This document shows positions 33,401-40,064 of a DNA stretch of 40,064 nt, piece after piece. The position numbers were made by a program, and so were the translations under genes. Every line of letters begins with the position of its first letter. Position 1 is the stretch's first letter. The stretch is from Clostridia bacterium (GTDB lineage: Bacteria; Bacillota; Clostridia; Oscillospirales; Acutalibacteraceae). The notes beneath the pieces are model-generated. The model was not told where the DNA came from, did no database searches, and saw only the letters and a list, made by a program, of their open reading frames with translations. The stretch covers positions 1 to 40,064 of the forward strand of contig JAFVEY010000035.1 of the NCBI GenBank assembly GCA_017475765.1, read 5' to 3'.

Positions 33401-34260
33401 TGCCTGAAGAAGCGGTTTGTCTTCCTGCACTCGACAGCGGCACACCATGGAAATATGTTCATGTGCAGAGTGTGGAAAAACAAGCTCAAAGCAAGATAAA
33501 CGAAAGTAAAAGTGCAGAAGGGAACGATGACCGGCAGCAGACAGATCCGGCGTTGGAAGCCTTTCTGAAAGAGCGCTTTGAAAAAAAGCCTGCCGATATT
33601 ACCACGCTGATACCGTCAAAGGTTTCGGCATCTATGCTGGCGCATAAGGGTGTATCTTCGATGTATGTCGCATCGTCAAAGCCGTCCTTTGCAAGGAGCG
33701 GCAGAATTTCTCCGACAGAGAGGGGAACAGCCACTCATGCTTTTCTGCAGTATGCAGACCTGCGGCTTCTCAGAGAGGGACTGACAGGCAGAGGAGATTT
33801 TGAACAGGAAAAGCAAAGACTGGTCAATGAAAAAATCATGTCGGCAGAGCAGGCGGAGCTGATCATTCCCGAAAGCATAAAAGCCTTTGCGGAAAGCAGA
33901 CTTTTTGAAAGAATGCTCAGGGCAGTCAATCTGTACCGTGAATACCGATTTACCGTCAATATTCCGGGGGAGCTTGCTCTTGCCAATGATCCTGCCTTTA
34001 AGCAGATCCGCTCAGAGACGCATGGTCAATGTGAAACGATTCTTCAGGGAGCAGTTGACTGTATCGTGGAAGAGGATGACGGAATCCTTATTGTTGACTA
34101 CAAAACCGACAGAGTGAAGGAGCCTTCCGAGCTTGCGGAAATATACGGACTTCAGCTCAGGCTGTACAAGATGGCAGCAGAGATGCTTTTTGACAAGCCT
34201 GTAAAGGAATGCTGCATCTATTCTCTTTACACCGGCTGTGAGGTACCCGTAAAAGTATAA
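30406..34260 (+). CDS. addA: AddA, ATP-dependent helicase-nuclease subunit A
   Basis: UvrD-type 3'-5' helicase and nuclease partner of AddB. The 1284-residue protein has Walker A AAAGSGKT (about 29-36), the FTNTAAAEMKTRI motif Ia region, Walker B VDEYQDTN (D431, E432), VGDIKQSIYRFREA, motif VI LRVLYVAMTRPKEKL near residue 890, and the C-terminal nuclease motif IVDYKTDR (D1231, K1233). The start lies inside the last codons of addB, after an AGGAGG site, so translation is coupled. A perfect 10-base-pair hairpin lies within the coding region (33252-33277). Confidence 0.96.
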   Translation: MSKQTSGFKPTPAQEAAIQAAGGSITVSAAAGSGKTRVLVQRVIRLLTGDDPVPADRLLILTFTNTAAAEMKTRISKAIDELIEKHPRDDFYRRQQLLLGSADICTIDSFCSKTVRENFFRLGISRDFRIGGIPELYEMQVRVMSDIIEERYKRPSAEGKTEEQYQKELESYHSFSLLSLLLTNTKLDTGLEAELLDIYTKYTAHAFPEEWMEGCVEMYSPESSINESKSAVYLFSSIRDNIGILEEIYAQAASYREYLEEQNRQSKGKKKIYVNTLSALDAYRNTLEGAKALFDAEQLDISAVAELFTQFQKIKISPGGSKDEDAKTAIKLLNLFADTVTEKCRHYTCYTDELYRRNNRQLYPVMQELKSVMEEFDRRFFEAKCEKGMLDFRDLEALMLKLLYESDGRGGHRLTDFAKEMSKKYVEIMVDEYQDTNDIQESIFKAVSRNEENLFVVGDIKQSIYRFREAKPDLFKSRCDNAELYSKAERHFPALIVLDRNFRSSKGIIDSVNYVFGLLMSEESGDIEYDELHKLDAGASYPERSGADTELHLIEYKKNSSVPDEEDSEEEDADRTQTEAAYCAALIRKMMDEGFTVKDEASDGGLRKAKFSDFCILMRAVQNKAHIYAAELEKLKIPSYMDTDFNLLECYEVKAAVSYLKALNNPLSDVDMIASLMCPVFGFTPDELVKIKRLKGRCYYKKLLNIVCSDKEQDDKELQKKCSSFIEIMKELRTLSVTVPTDKLLTEFFERTGFISVMCAMPNGEGRIQNLRRLVSFAAGYESSTAGGLTGLVRHIKSLEETKSGIKVSDSASVNAVKIMTIHHSKGLEFPICILAGTNSVNKNSMKNINYHSVFGMGLRAMYDERLLKFDTLQYRAVEQAILSEEKSEQLRVLYVAMTRPKEKLIILSTINCSADERKKGEDTDDKQDGLTAFRKYLYNLARKTEYIPTSGRIAAGAVRDCKTFSDMMIMCSLLNGSMKELRHDACVVGSAEDDRTDMPEEAVCLPALDSGTPWKYVHVQSVEKQAQSKINESKSAEGNDDRQQTDPALEAFLKERFEKKPADITTLIPSKVSASMLAHKGVSSMYVASSKPSFARSGRISPTERGTATHAFLQYADLRLLREGLTGRGDFEQEKQRLVNEKIMSAEQAELIIPESIKAFAESRLFERMLRAVNLYREYRFTVNIPGELALANDPAFKQIRSETHGQCETILQGAVDCIVEEDDGILIVDYKTDRVKEPSELAEIYGLQLRLYKMAAEMLFDKPVKECCIYSLYTGCEVPVKV

Positions 34261-34267
34261 AATTCAG

Positions 34268-34315
34268 CCCTCCGGCATACTATTTTTACAGAATAATATG
34301 CAGGAGGGTTTTTTT
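34268..34315 (+). terminator. terminator-like hairpin holding the mntP ribosome binding site
   Basis: CCCTCC (34268-34273) pairs with GGAGGG (34303-34308) and GCATA (34275-34279) with TATGC (34297-34301), with a 1x1 mismatch between, followed by seven Ts running straight into the mntP ATG. It looks like the addA terminator, yet its 3' arm is the AGGAGGG ribosome binding site of mntP. Confidence 0.75.
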
Positions 34316-34876
34316 ATGTCGGTTATATCGGCAGCATTGATCGGAGCGGCATTGGCGGCGGATGCCTTTGCTGTATCCGTTGTGTGCGGTTCCTCTGACG
34401 GGGCAAACCGTAAGGGTGCGGCTGTAATGACTGCCGCCGCCTTCGGGATTTTTCAGACGTTCATGCCTGTTCTCGGATGGAGTATCGGAAAAGTCGGCAG
34501 CACCGCCGTTACAGGCTTTGAAAATATCATAGCATTCGGAGTGCTTGTATTTTTAGGAATAAAAATGATACTTGACAGCAGAAACGGAGCGGCAAAGGAT
34601 TTTCCGTCCGGAATGTCAAGACTCCGCTCTCTTTTGGCGATGGCGGTTGCGACAAGCATTGATGCCCTTACTGTCGGAATCGTTCTTCCGACAGCCGCAG
34701 GAGCCGGCAATATAACGGAGCTGCTTTGCGTAGTTCTCATCATAGGCGGCATTACTTTTTTTCTTTCCTTTTGCGGATATCATATCGGCAGAAAAATCAG
34801 AACCCTTGACCCGACAAAAGCGCAGATCATCGGCGGAATTGTGCTGATCGTCATCGGTATCAAGGAGCTGCTCTGA
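34316..34876 (+). CDS. mntP: MntP family manganese efflux pump
   Basis: Six-helix membrane protein of the MntP (DUF204) family that exports Mn2+. The 186-residue product shows the two family repeats with conserved aspartates: AADAFAVSVVCGS in helix 1 and ATSIDALTVGIVLPT in helix 4. Hydrophobic segments also include FQTFMPVLGWSIG, IIAFGVLVFLGIKMI, and the C-terminal IIGGIVLIVIGIKELL. ATG 34316 is chosen because AGGAGGG lies seven bases upstream; an in-frame start at 34298 would place its leader inside the hairpin arm. No yybP-ykoY manganese riboswitch fits in the 55-base gap after addA. Confidence 0.88.
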   Translation: MSVISAALIGAALAADAFAVSVVCGSSDGANRKGAAVMTAAAFGIFQTFMPVLGWSIGKVGSTAVTGFENIIAFGVLVFLGIKMILDSRNGAAKDFPSGMSRLRSLLAMAVATSIDALTVGIVLPTAAGAGNITELLCVVLIIGGITFFLSFCGYHIGRKIRTLDPTKAQIIGGIVLIVIGIKELL

Positions 34877-34900
34877 TCCGCCGATCATCCGTTCAGCATA

Positions 34901-34947
34901 AAATCCCCAAAGCGGCAGAAAGGGATATTCCGCCGCTTCGGGGATTT
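34901..34947. terminator. bidirectional terminator between mntP and the ABC permease gene
   Basis: AAATCCCC (34901-34908) pairs with GGGGATTT (34940-34947) and AAGCGGC (34910-34916) with GCCGCTT (34932-34938), with one A-C mismatch between. It lies between converging genes. Confidence 0.75.
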
Positions 34948-34980
34948 CACATATTTTAGGAGCTGTACTTATGATCAATA

Positions 34981-36222
34981 TTATTTGGATGATTTGGCAA
35001 GCATTTTGATGATATCAACGAATTTGGGGGGATTGCCGTACATAAGAACGCCGATTTTGTATATGGCAGAAGCAAGCATTCCGAGAAGATAAACGGATAT
35101 TGCCTGAACAGCGATGGAAATTGCGATCTCCCACACAGCAACATCGGAAAGCGTTGCACGGACAAACATTGCCATAGGTGCAGAGAAGGGAATATAGGAT
35201 AATACCGTCATAAATGTGCTGCCAGACATATCGCCCGTACACATGATGGCAACCGCTACATAGATCACCGTCAGAACAAGAACCACAGGAGATGTCAGGT
35301 TGTTGAGATCTTCCGATTTTGATGCAAAGGAAGCGAGAGCGCCGAGAAGAAAGGCATAAATGAAATATCCCAGAATAAAGAAGATAAGCGCCAGTATAAC
35401 AGTAGATGAGGAAATCTGTATATAATCAAAAATCTCGCTCGGTATGATGTCCTTTGAAAGTGTTCCGAATGAACCTAATGCTGTCAGGAGTATGATCGCA
35501 AGCTGAGTCAGACCTGCAAGACCCGAACCGATGACTTTTCCGAAGATAAGATCTCTCGGCTTTGCACAGGTGATAAGAAGCTCCATTGCTCTCGTGTTCT
35601 TCTCGCTGACAACGCTTTGCGCCACAAACTGACCGTAGCTTGTGATTGAGAGAAACAAAACACACATCAGAAGATAGACAGGAAGATAATTCTTTGTCTG
35701 ATCTGTTCCGGTTGTAACGGTTTCATAGGTGATCCTTACATTCATGAGCTTGTCTGCATCCTGCTGAGAGATGCCGTACTTGTCAAGCTCCTTTACAGTG
35801 TACATGGATTTGACGGCTTCGCTGATCGTTTCATAATCTGTTCCGTACAAGGAATTGTTCATTGTGATATATGTAAAGCTGAGTTCGGAATCAATCAGCA
35901 CAGCAAAGCTGTATTCACCATCGTTGACCTTACTCTTAAGCGTTTCCTTGTCCTCATCAACCGTCCTGATTTCATAACCGGGATAAACAGCCGACAGCTC
36001 AGATCCGGCAAGCTCTTTTTCGTATACTTCACAGCTCAGACCGATCACAGGAGCCTCACCATTGCTGCCTTCTTCGTCATTATCCATTAGTCCGATGATA
36101 ATGGTTGGCAAAGCTGTTGAAAGAAGCATCAGCGCCACAAGGAAGATCGTGGTAATAATAAATGCCTTGTTTTTGACACAGCTGAGATATTCAAATTTGA
36201 GTATTTTAAAAATATTTTTCAT
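34981..36222 (-). CDS. ABC-2 type transporter permease (NatB-like)
   Basis: A 413-residue membrane subunit. One N-terminal helix (FIITTIFLVALMLLSTALP, about 21-39) is followed by an extracellular domain of about 140 residues. Five or so helices come after about residue 185 (YLPVYLLMCVLFLSITSYG, LTQLAIILLTALGSF, VILALIFFILGYFIYAFLLG, LVLTVIYVAVAIM, and a C-terminal one). This is the NatB/ABC-2 exporter layout. The motif SVVSEKNTRAMELL is typical of these permeases. Its start overlaps the ATPase stop by four bases (ATGA). The substrate is unknown; sodium is the textbook substrate of NatAB but cannot be assigned here. Confidence 0.9.
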   Translation of the reverse strand: MKNIFKILKFEYLSCVKNKAFIITTIFLVALMLLSTALPTIIIGLMDNDEEGSNGEAPVIGLSCEVYEKELAGSELSAVYPGYEIRTVDEDKETLKSKVNDGEYSFAVLIDSELSFTYITMNNSLYGTDYETISEAVKSMYTVKELDKYGISQQDADKLMNVRITYETVTTGTDQTKNYLPVYLLMCVLFLSITSYGQFVAQSVVSEKNTRAMELLITCAKPRDLIFGKVIGSGLAGLTQLAIILLTALGSFGTLSKDIIPSEIFDYIQISSSTVILALIFFILGYFIYAFLLGALASFASKSEDLNNLTSPVVLVLTVIYVAVAIMCTGDMSGSTFMTVLSYIPFSAPMAMFVRATLSDVAVWEIAISIAVQAISVYLLGMLASAIYKIGVLMYGNPPKFVDIIKMLAKSSK

Positions 36223-37136
36223 ATTCCACCCTCCGCATATTCAACAAATATATCATTTAGTGTCGGTTCGCATACCCTGAAACAGTCGATGTCAAAGCCC
36301 TGTTCCATCACAGCAGACAGCAGTCTGTCTTTCAGTTTCGGATCCTTAAGACGCACTCTGACGGCTGAGGATTTTTCATCAATATCGGCTGATTCAATAC
36401 AGTCGCTGAGACTTCTGATGATAAACGGAGCAATTTCCTTCGACTGGAGTGAGCTGATTTCGATATTATTCCTGGGGTAGCTTCTTTTTATTTCATTGAT
36501 TTCGCCGCTGAGGGCGATTCTTCCGCCGTTGAGGATGGCAATGTCGTCACAGAATTCCTCTATGTAATTCATCTGATGACTGGAGAAAATGACAGCCGAT
36601 CCTTCCGCTATCATTTCCTTTATCACATCCTTGAGCAGCATGGCATTCACAGGATCCAGTCCCGAAAAAGGCTCGTCCAGTATTATCAGCTGCGGGTCGC
36701 ACAGAAGTGTGGCGGCAAGCTGTATTTTCTGCTGATTGCCCTTGCTGAGCGTTTCCAGCTTTTTGTCGATATATTCACTCATTCCCATTCTTTGAAGCCA
36801 TCTGGCAGTTGCTTCCTGCGCATGGGGCTTGCTCAGACCTCTGAGAACGCCGAAATAGACAAGCTGTTCGCCGATTTTCTTTTTCGGATATAGACCTCTT
36901 TCTTCGGGAAGATATCCTATTTTGATTTTCTCCCTGTCGATCGGCTTGCCGTCAACAAGCACTTCTCCGCCGTCCTGATAGAACACACCCATAATAATGC
37001 GTATGGTGGTTGTTTTGCCTGCGCCGTTTCTTCCGAGAAGACCGATAGCCTTTCCGCTCTGTGCCGAAAAGCCGATATCCTTCAGAACCTCCTTTTCACC
37101 GAAACTTTTTGTCAGATTTTTAATTTCGATCACCAT
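36219..37136 (-). CDS. ABC transporter ATP-binding protein (NatA-like)
   Basis: A 305-residue nucleotide-binding subunit. It has Walker A GLLGRNGAGKTTTIR (about 32-46), the Q-loop region in GYLPEERGLYPKKKI, the signature LSKGNQQKIQLA (about 135), Walker B LIILDEPFSGLDPVN, and the switch histidine in VIFSSHQMNYIEE. The C-terminal 80 residues form the extra domain seen in drug and sodium exporters of this group. It begins four bases after the asparaginase stop and overlaps the permease gene, so the three genes form one operon. Confidence 0.94.
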   Translation of the reverse strand: MVIEIKNLTKSFGEKEVLKDIGFSAQSGKAIGLLGRNGAGKTTTIRIIMGVFYQDGGEVLVDGKPIDREKIKIGYLPEERGLYPKKKIGEQLVYFGVLRGLSKPHAQEATARWLQRMGMSEYIDKKLETLSKGNQQKIQLAATLLCDPQLIILDEPFSGLDPVNAMLLKDVIKEMIAEGSAVIFSSHQMNYIEEFCDDIAILNGGRIALSGEINEIKRSYPRNNIEISSLQSKEIAPFIIRSLSDCIESADIDEKSSAVRVRLKDPKLKDRLLSAVMEQGFDIDCFRVCEPTLNDIFVEYAEGGI

Positions 37137-37140
37137 TTTT

Positions 37141-38145
37141 TTACACCTCTTTCAGATTTTCAAAATAAATATTCTGTTTGATAAAGCGCTCCATTTCCTG
37201 CGGACACAGATTGACAGCCAGCAGCAGCTTTGCATACGCACTCTCTGTACTGATATCATACAGCGGCAATGCGCCGTTTTTCAGTATTCTGTCGCTTGTT
37301 TCATACCTGTTTTTGACTTCACTCTTGAAAGAACACAGATACATAGGTATGCCTTTTTCTTTACATTTTTCAAGCAGTTTCAGGGCATCTTCGCTTACCG
37401 TTGCGGAATGGTAGGTGATATGCAGAACGGCGGCGGTATCCTTTCCGATCGTTATATTGTCATAGTTAATTGACGGATAAGGATGTATTATCTGTACTTT
37501 TTTGTCAAAATGAAATTCGTTGGTACCGAAAAAACGGCTGTGTCCTGCAAGCTGCTCCGAACCGACAGCGCCGATCGTCTCTATATTATCATCATTATCA
37601 ATAACAGACAGAGGGGACTTGTCAAAGGAAGTGAAGCGGTCGCTGATCCTGTCTGCTTCATTCATACGTGTCGGAATAAAGACAGAGGTTTTGCTGTCGC
37701 CGCCGTTTCTGAAAACGGTATAAACACCATCAGTCAGCTTTGAAATAAGATTGACTGCCGCCCTGAAATTAACAAGAGCATTGCTGCGTTTGTCATCGGG
37801 AATATAATTGGCAGCAGTTATGACAATGGGCAGTCCCAGACCATGCAGACACATTCCGAGCATCGCCGAGGAATAGGAGAGCGTGTCGCTTCCGTGCGTG
37901 ATGATCATTCCGTCATAGCCTGAAAGGTCGAGCGACAGTATATAATTGATTAGCATTTCCCAATGTTTTATACTGAGGTTTTCGCTGAGGATATGAAAAG
38001 GCGACTTTACATCAAAGCGGCAGTCATTATATTTTTCTTGATATAATTCAAGCACTCTGCATCGGCTGCTGTCGGTTCCGATAATGCCGCCGCTTTCACA
38101 GCTGCCAATGGTGCCGCCTGTCAGAATCAATAAAATATTTTTCAT
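37141..38145 (-). CDS. asparaginase (type I-like)
   Basis: Hydrolyses L-asparagine to aspartate and ammonia; probably cytoplasmic, as no signal peptide is present. The 334-residue product has the first catalytic threonine motif LILTGGTIGSCESGG and the second motif as ITHGSDTLSYSSAMLG, where the common HGTDTM reads HGSDTL. The catalytic Thr, Asp and later Lys region are in place. An upstream ATG at 38160 would add five residues, but AAAGGA sits seven bases before 38145. It is the first gene of an operon with a two-gene ABC exporter. Confidence 0.88.
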   Translation of the reverse strand: MKNILLILTGGTIGSCESGGIIGTDSSRCRVLELYQEKYNDCRFDVKSPFHILSENLSIKHWEMLINYILSLDLSGYDGMIITHGSDTLSYSSAMLGMCLHGLGLPIVITAANYIPDDKRSNALVNFRAAVNLISKLTDGVYTVFRNGGDSKTSVFIPTRMNEADRISDRFTSFDKSPLSVIDNDDNIETIGAVGSEQLAGHSRFFGTNEFHFDKKVQIIHPYPSINYDNITIGKDTAAVLHITYHSATVSEDALKLLEKCKEKGIPMYLCSFKSEVKNRYETSDRILKNGALPLYDISTESAYAKLLLAVNLCPQEMERFIKQNIYFENLKEV

Positions 38146-38184
38146 AGCGTTTCCTTTCATTCGTTAGCTTTACTGTATATAAAC

Positions 38185-38213
38185 AGTATACACAGTTATA
38201 ACAGTTTTGTCAA
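38185..38213 (-). promoter_or_regulatory. promoter of the asparaginase-ABC operon, with an inverted repeat
   Basis: TTGACA (38208-38213), a 17-base spacer and TATACT (38185-38190) on the minus strand. ACTGT and ACAGT (38172-38187) form an inverted repeat overlapping the -10 and start region, and further ACAGT-like half-sites follow (CACAGTT, ACAGTT), a layout that would suit a repressor site. Confidence 0.7.
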
Positions 38214-38278
38214 TAGCTGAATTCAAATTTTTCCTTGAATTATTTTTATCCTGTGTTCATCAAAAATTAAAAAATTTC

Positions 38279-38287
38279 TGCTATAAT
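38279..38287 (+). promoter_or_regulatory. extended -10 promoter of the glycosylase gene
   Basis: TGC followed by perfect TATAAT (38282-38287), 33 bases before the start. No clear -35. Confidence 0.6.
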
Positions 38288-38319
38288 CAAATCATGTGTT
38301 TTATTGATAGGGAGGAAAT

Positions 38320-38820
38320 ATGGAAAGACAGGAAATTATCCACACATTTGAGCCTGTTTACAACAGCAGCTCAAAAATACTGATACTCGGCACAATGCCT
38401 TCACCTAAATCAAGAGAAAACGGATTTTATTACGGTCATCCGCAGAACAGATTCTGGCGTGTTCTGGCAAATCTGTTTTCCGAAACCGTTCCGCAAACCA
38501 ATGAAGAAAAGCGGAGCTTAGTCCTCCGGCATCATATTGCTCTGTGGGATGTTCTGAAAAGCTGCACCATTGAGGGTGCGGACGACAGCTCGATACGCTC
38601 TCCCGAACCGAACGATATTGCCGGACTTTTGAAAAAGACCGATATCGGATATATTTTCACCACAGGAACCAAAGCCTATTCTTTATATAACAGATTGTGC
38701 CGCAGCAAAACCGATATAGATGCAATACCGCTGCCTTCCACAAGTCCTGCCAACAGACGCTGGTACAGCGATCAGGACATTTCAGAAGAATATCGCATTT
38801 TGCTTGCTTATGTACAGTAA
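38320..38820 (+). CDS. DNA-deoxyinosine glycosylase (UDG superfamily)
   Basis: Small base-excision enzyme of the uracil-DNA glycosylase superfamily, most like family 6 hypoxanthine-DNA glycosylases. The 166-residue protein has the first active-site motif as LILGTMPSPKSRENGFYYGH (about 21-40), followed by PQNRFWRVL, WDVLKSCTIEGADDSSI, and the second motif PLPSTSPANRRW near the C-terminus. GGGAGGAAA precedes the ATG. xth follows 65 bases later, so the glycosylase and an AP endonuclease are side by side, which fits a joint base-excision role. Confidence 0.85.
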   Translation: MERQEIIHTFEPVYNSSSKILILGTMPSPKSRENGFYYGHPQNRFWRVLANLFSETVPQTNEEKRSLVLRHHIALWDVLKSCTIEGADDSSIRSPEPNDIAGLLKKTDIGYIFTTGTKAYSLYNRLCRSKTDIDAIPLPSTSPANRRWYSDQDISEEYRILLAYVQ

Positions 38821-38827
38821 TTTGTGC

Positions 38828-38833
38828 TATACT
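38828..38833 (+). promoter_or_regulatory. possible -10 element for xth
   Basis: TATACT with TGC directly upstream (extended -10), and TTGCTT 18 bases before it. It begins just after the glycosylase stop. Confidence 0.5.
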
Positions 38834-38885
38834 GTATAGATGTAGGAATATATAACAATTTTATAATGAAAGGGAATTTGATTTT

Positions 38886-39650
38886 ATGAAATTTGTTTCA
38901 TGGAATGTCAACGGTCTGAGAGCCTGTATGCAGAAGGGCTTTATTGACGTGGTCAATGAGCTTTCACCCGATTTTGTTTGTCTGCAGGAAACAAAAATGC
39001 AGGAGGGTCAGGCAGAGGTTCCGCTGGAGGGCTATCACAAATATTTTAACAGCGCAGAGAAGAAGGGTTATTCGGGAACAGCAATATTTACGCTGCATAC
39101 CCCCGAAAGCGTTACATATAACGGAATGAATATTGAAGCTCATTCCCACGAGGGCAGAATGATAACCCTTGATATGGGAGGCTTCTATCTTGTCAATGTA
39201 TACACTCCGAATGCAAAGGACGGTCTGCTGAGGATTGATTACAGGATGGAATGGGAAACAGACCTCAGGGAATATCTTATGCGGCTTGACAAGGAAAAGC
39301 CTGTCATTTACTGCGGTGATCTGAATGTGGCGCATAATGAGATTGATCTGAAAAATCCAAAAACAAACAGGGGAAATGCAGGTTTTTCCGATCAGGAAAG
39401 AGGAAAGATCGCAGAGCTTCTCGATTCCGGCTTTACAGACAGCTTCCGTTATCTTCACCCCGATGAAGAAGGACGTTATAGCTGGTGGTCCTATCGCTTT
39501 AACGCAAGAAAGAATAATGCGGGATGGCGCATTGACTATTTTATCGTGTCGGACAGAATCAAGGATAAAATCAGAACAGCCGATATTTTGTCGGATATTT
39601 ATGGCAGCGATCATTGTCCGGTTCTGCTTGAAATGGAGGATATCGGTTAA
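38886..39650 (+). CDS. xth: exodeoxyribonuclease III / AP endonuclease
   Basis: Mg2+-dependent AP endonuclease and 3'-5' exonuclease. The 254-residue product shows the exonuclease-endonuclease-phosphatase fold motifs in order: FVSWNVNGLRA (N7), the metal ligand Glu in FVCLQETKMQ, VNVYTPNA, YCGDLNVAHNEIDLKNP (catalytic Asp and Asn), YSWWSYRF, RIDYFIVSD and the terminal GSDHCPVLLE (catalytic Asp-His). GAAAGGGAA precedes the ATG. It is complete and normal in length. Confidence 0.96.
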   Translation: MKFVSWNVNGLRACMQKGFIDVVNELSPDFVCLQETKMQEGQAEVPLEGYHKYFNSAEKKGYSGTAIFTLHTPESVTYNGMNIEAHSHEGRMITLDMGGFYLVNVYTPNAKDGLLRIDYRMEWETDLREYLMRLDKEKPVIYCGDLNVAHNEIDLKNPKTNRGNAGFSDQERGKIAELLDSGFTDSFRYLHPDEEGRYSWWSYRFNARKNNAGWRIDYFIVSDRIKDKIRTADILSDIYGSDHCPVLLEMEDIG

Positions 39651-39674
39651 TATCTTATGATACCGTAATGTATA

Positions 39675-39850
39675 AAACGACATTTAAATTATCCTATTAA
39701 AGTATGCGGGTGCAGGGGCTTCAGCTCCTTCCGAGGTCCAGGTCGAGCAGCCCTGGTGGGGTTTGGGGGTGCGGGTGTCCAGTGGACACCTCTGCGAAGC
39801 AGAAGCACCGACCGAGCCGGCAGGTGAGACTCAAAGCCCAAATTATCAGT
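39675..39850 (+). repeat. elaborated copy of the dispersed hairpin repeat
   Basis: It starts with the AAACGACATTTAAATT leader also found at 5995, then TATGCGGGTGCAGGGGCT and GAGGTCCAGGTCGAGCAG with a CCAGG...CCTGG hairpin, then GGGGTTTGGG. Where the other copies close their third hairpin, this one carries about 80 extra bases with nested structure: GGTGTCCA/TGGACACC, TCTGC/GCAGA, and flanking GGTGC/GCACC. It then ends AAAGCCCAAATT. It fills most of the 276-base gap after xth. Confidence 0.65.
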
Positions 39851-39926
39851 AATCAGGAATAAATTAATGACGTTGACTATAAAATGCAGGATGCTGCAAA
39901 GGTATCACAGAAGGGAGAGTATATAT

Positions 39927-40064
39927 ATGATAAAGGTAAAAAATCTTACCAAAAGCTATGGCAGGCTGAAAGCGCTTGACAATGTGAGCTTTGATCTGGA
40001 GGAGGGACATATTCTGGGATTTCTCGGTCCGAACGGTGCGGGAAAATCAACAACAATGAATATC
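39927..40064 (+). CDS. ABC transporter ATP-binding protein (3' end cut by window)
   Basis: The first 46 codons of an ABC ATPase gene: [20 protein letters not shown], then a Walker A ([15 protein letters not shown]) at about 32-46. The N-terminal spacing fits ABC-2 exporter ATPases such as the NatA/CcmA type. AAGGGAGAG lies about ten bases before the ATG. No convincing promoter was found in the 76 bases after the repeat. The rest of the gene is outside the window. Confidence 0.9.
   Translation, partial: MIKVKNLTKSYGRLKALDNVSFDLEEGHILGFLGPNGAGKSTTMNI

Noticed and set aside
34261-34315. A yybP-ykoY manganese riboswitch before mntP
   Set aside because: Only 55 bases separate addA and mntP, too few for the aptamer, and its conserved loop sequences are absent.
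39870-39883. TTGACTATAAAAT before the last ABC gene as a promoter
   Set aside because: The two hexamer-like strings overlap, so they cannot serve as a properly spaced -35 and -10; no matching partner was found for either.

Overview
The window looks like a low-to-mid GC Clostridia chromosome, most likely Ruminococcus or a close relative in the Oscillospiraceae/Ruminococcaceae. This is inferred from the SCIFF peptide with its radical SAM maturase, AddAB instead of RecBCD, a TIGR04086-type membrane protein, Rpn-family transposase remnants and purine-rich ribosome binding sites. It is mostly ordinary housekeeping DNA with a few accessory patches. No tRNA, rRNA, CRISPR array, prophage or intact transposase was seen.

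Layout. 1-6.5 kb (+): the end of yhbY and nadD, then a 1.6-kb patch of decayed and orphan genes (953-2351) that splits the usual nadD-yqeK pair, then yqeK-rsfS-leuS and a separate rpsU. 6.5-11.5 kb (+): a tight yqeG-DUF6572-aroQ-pepP run, an Imm33/DUF2185-like gene, then tgt and yajC. 11.6-14.8 kb (+): a cytoplasmic GH31 glucosidase and a secreted, membrane-anchored protein of unknown function. 14.7-18.6 kb (-): a small orphan gene, the infC-rpmI-rplT operon with an L20-type leader and an ATT start for infC, and the SCIFF locus (scfA, scfB and the TIGR04086 gene). 18.7-22.4 kb (-): a lysine biosynthesis operon in the order promoter, lysine riboswitch, terminator, asd (archaeal/fungal type), dapA, dapB, and a free-standing double-ACT protein resembling the aspartokinase regulatory region. 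22.4-25.1 kb (-): a truncated DNA methylase, galU, and a RING/zinc-ribbon membrane protein. 25.3-34.9 kb (+): prfB without its programmed frameshift, a small immunity-like gene between inverted hairpin repeats, addB-addA, and mntP, whose ribosome binding site lies in a terminator hairpin. 35-38.2 kb (-): an asparaginase, ABC ATPase and ABC-2 permease operon. 38.3 kb to the end (+): a UDG-family glycosylase, xth, an elaborated repeat copy, and the start of another ABC ATPase gene.

Genes that work together: YqeK, RsfS and LeuS (nucleotide clearance and translation); IF3, L35 and L20; Asd, DapA, DapB and possibly the ACT protein under lysine control; AddA and AddB (double-strand break repair), with the glycosylase and Xth as base-excision enzymes; ScfA and ScfB (thioether peptide). 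The items most worth following up are the three-hairpin repeat family, the mntP hairpin, the double-ACT protein, the SCIFF locus architecture and the bacterial RING protein. None of them is clearly a new system on sequence alone.
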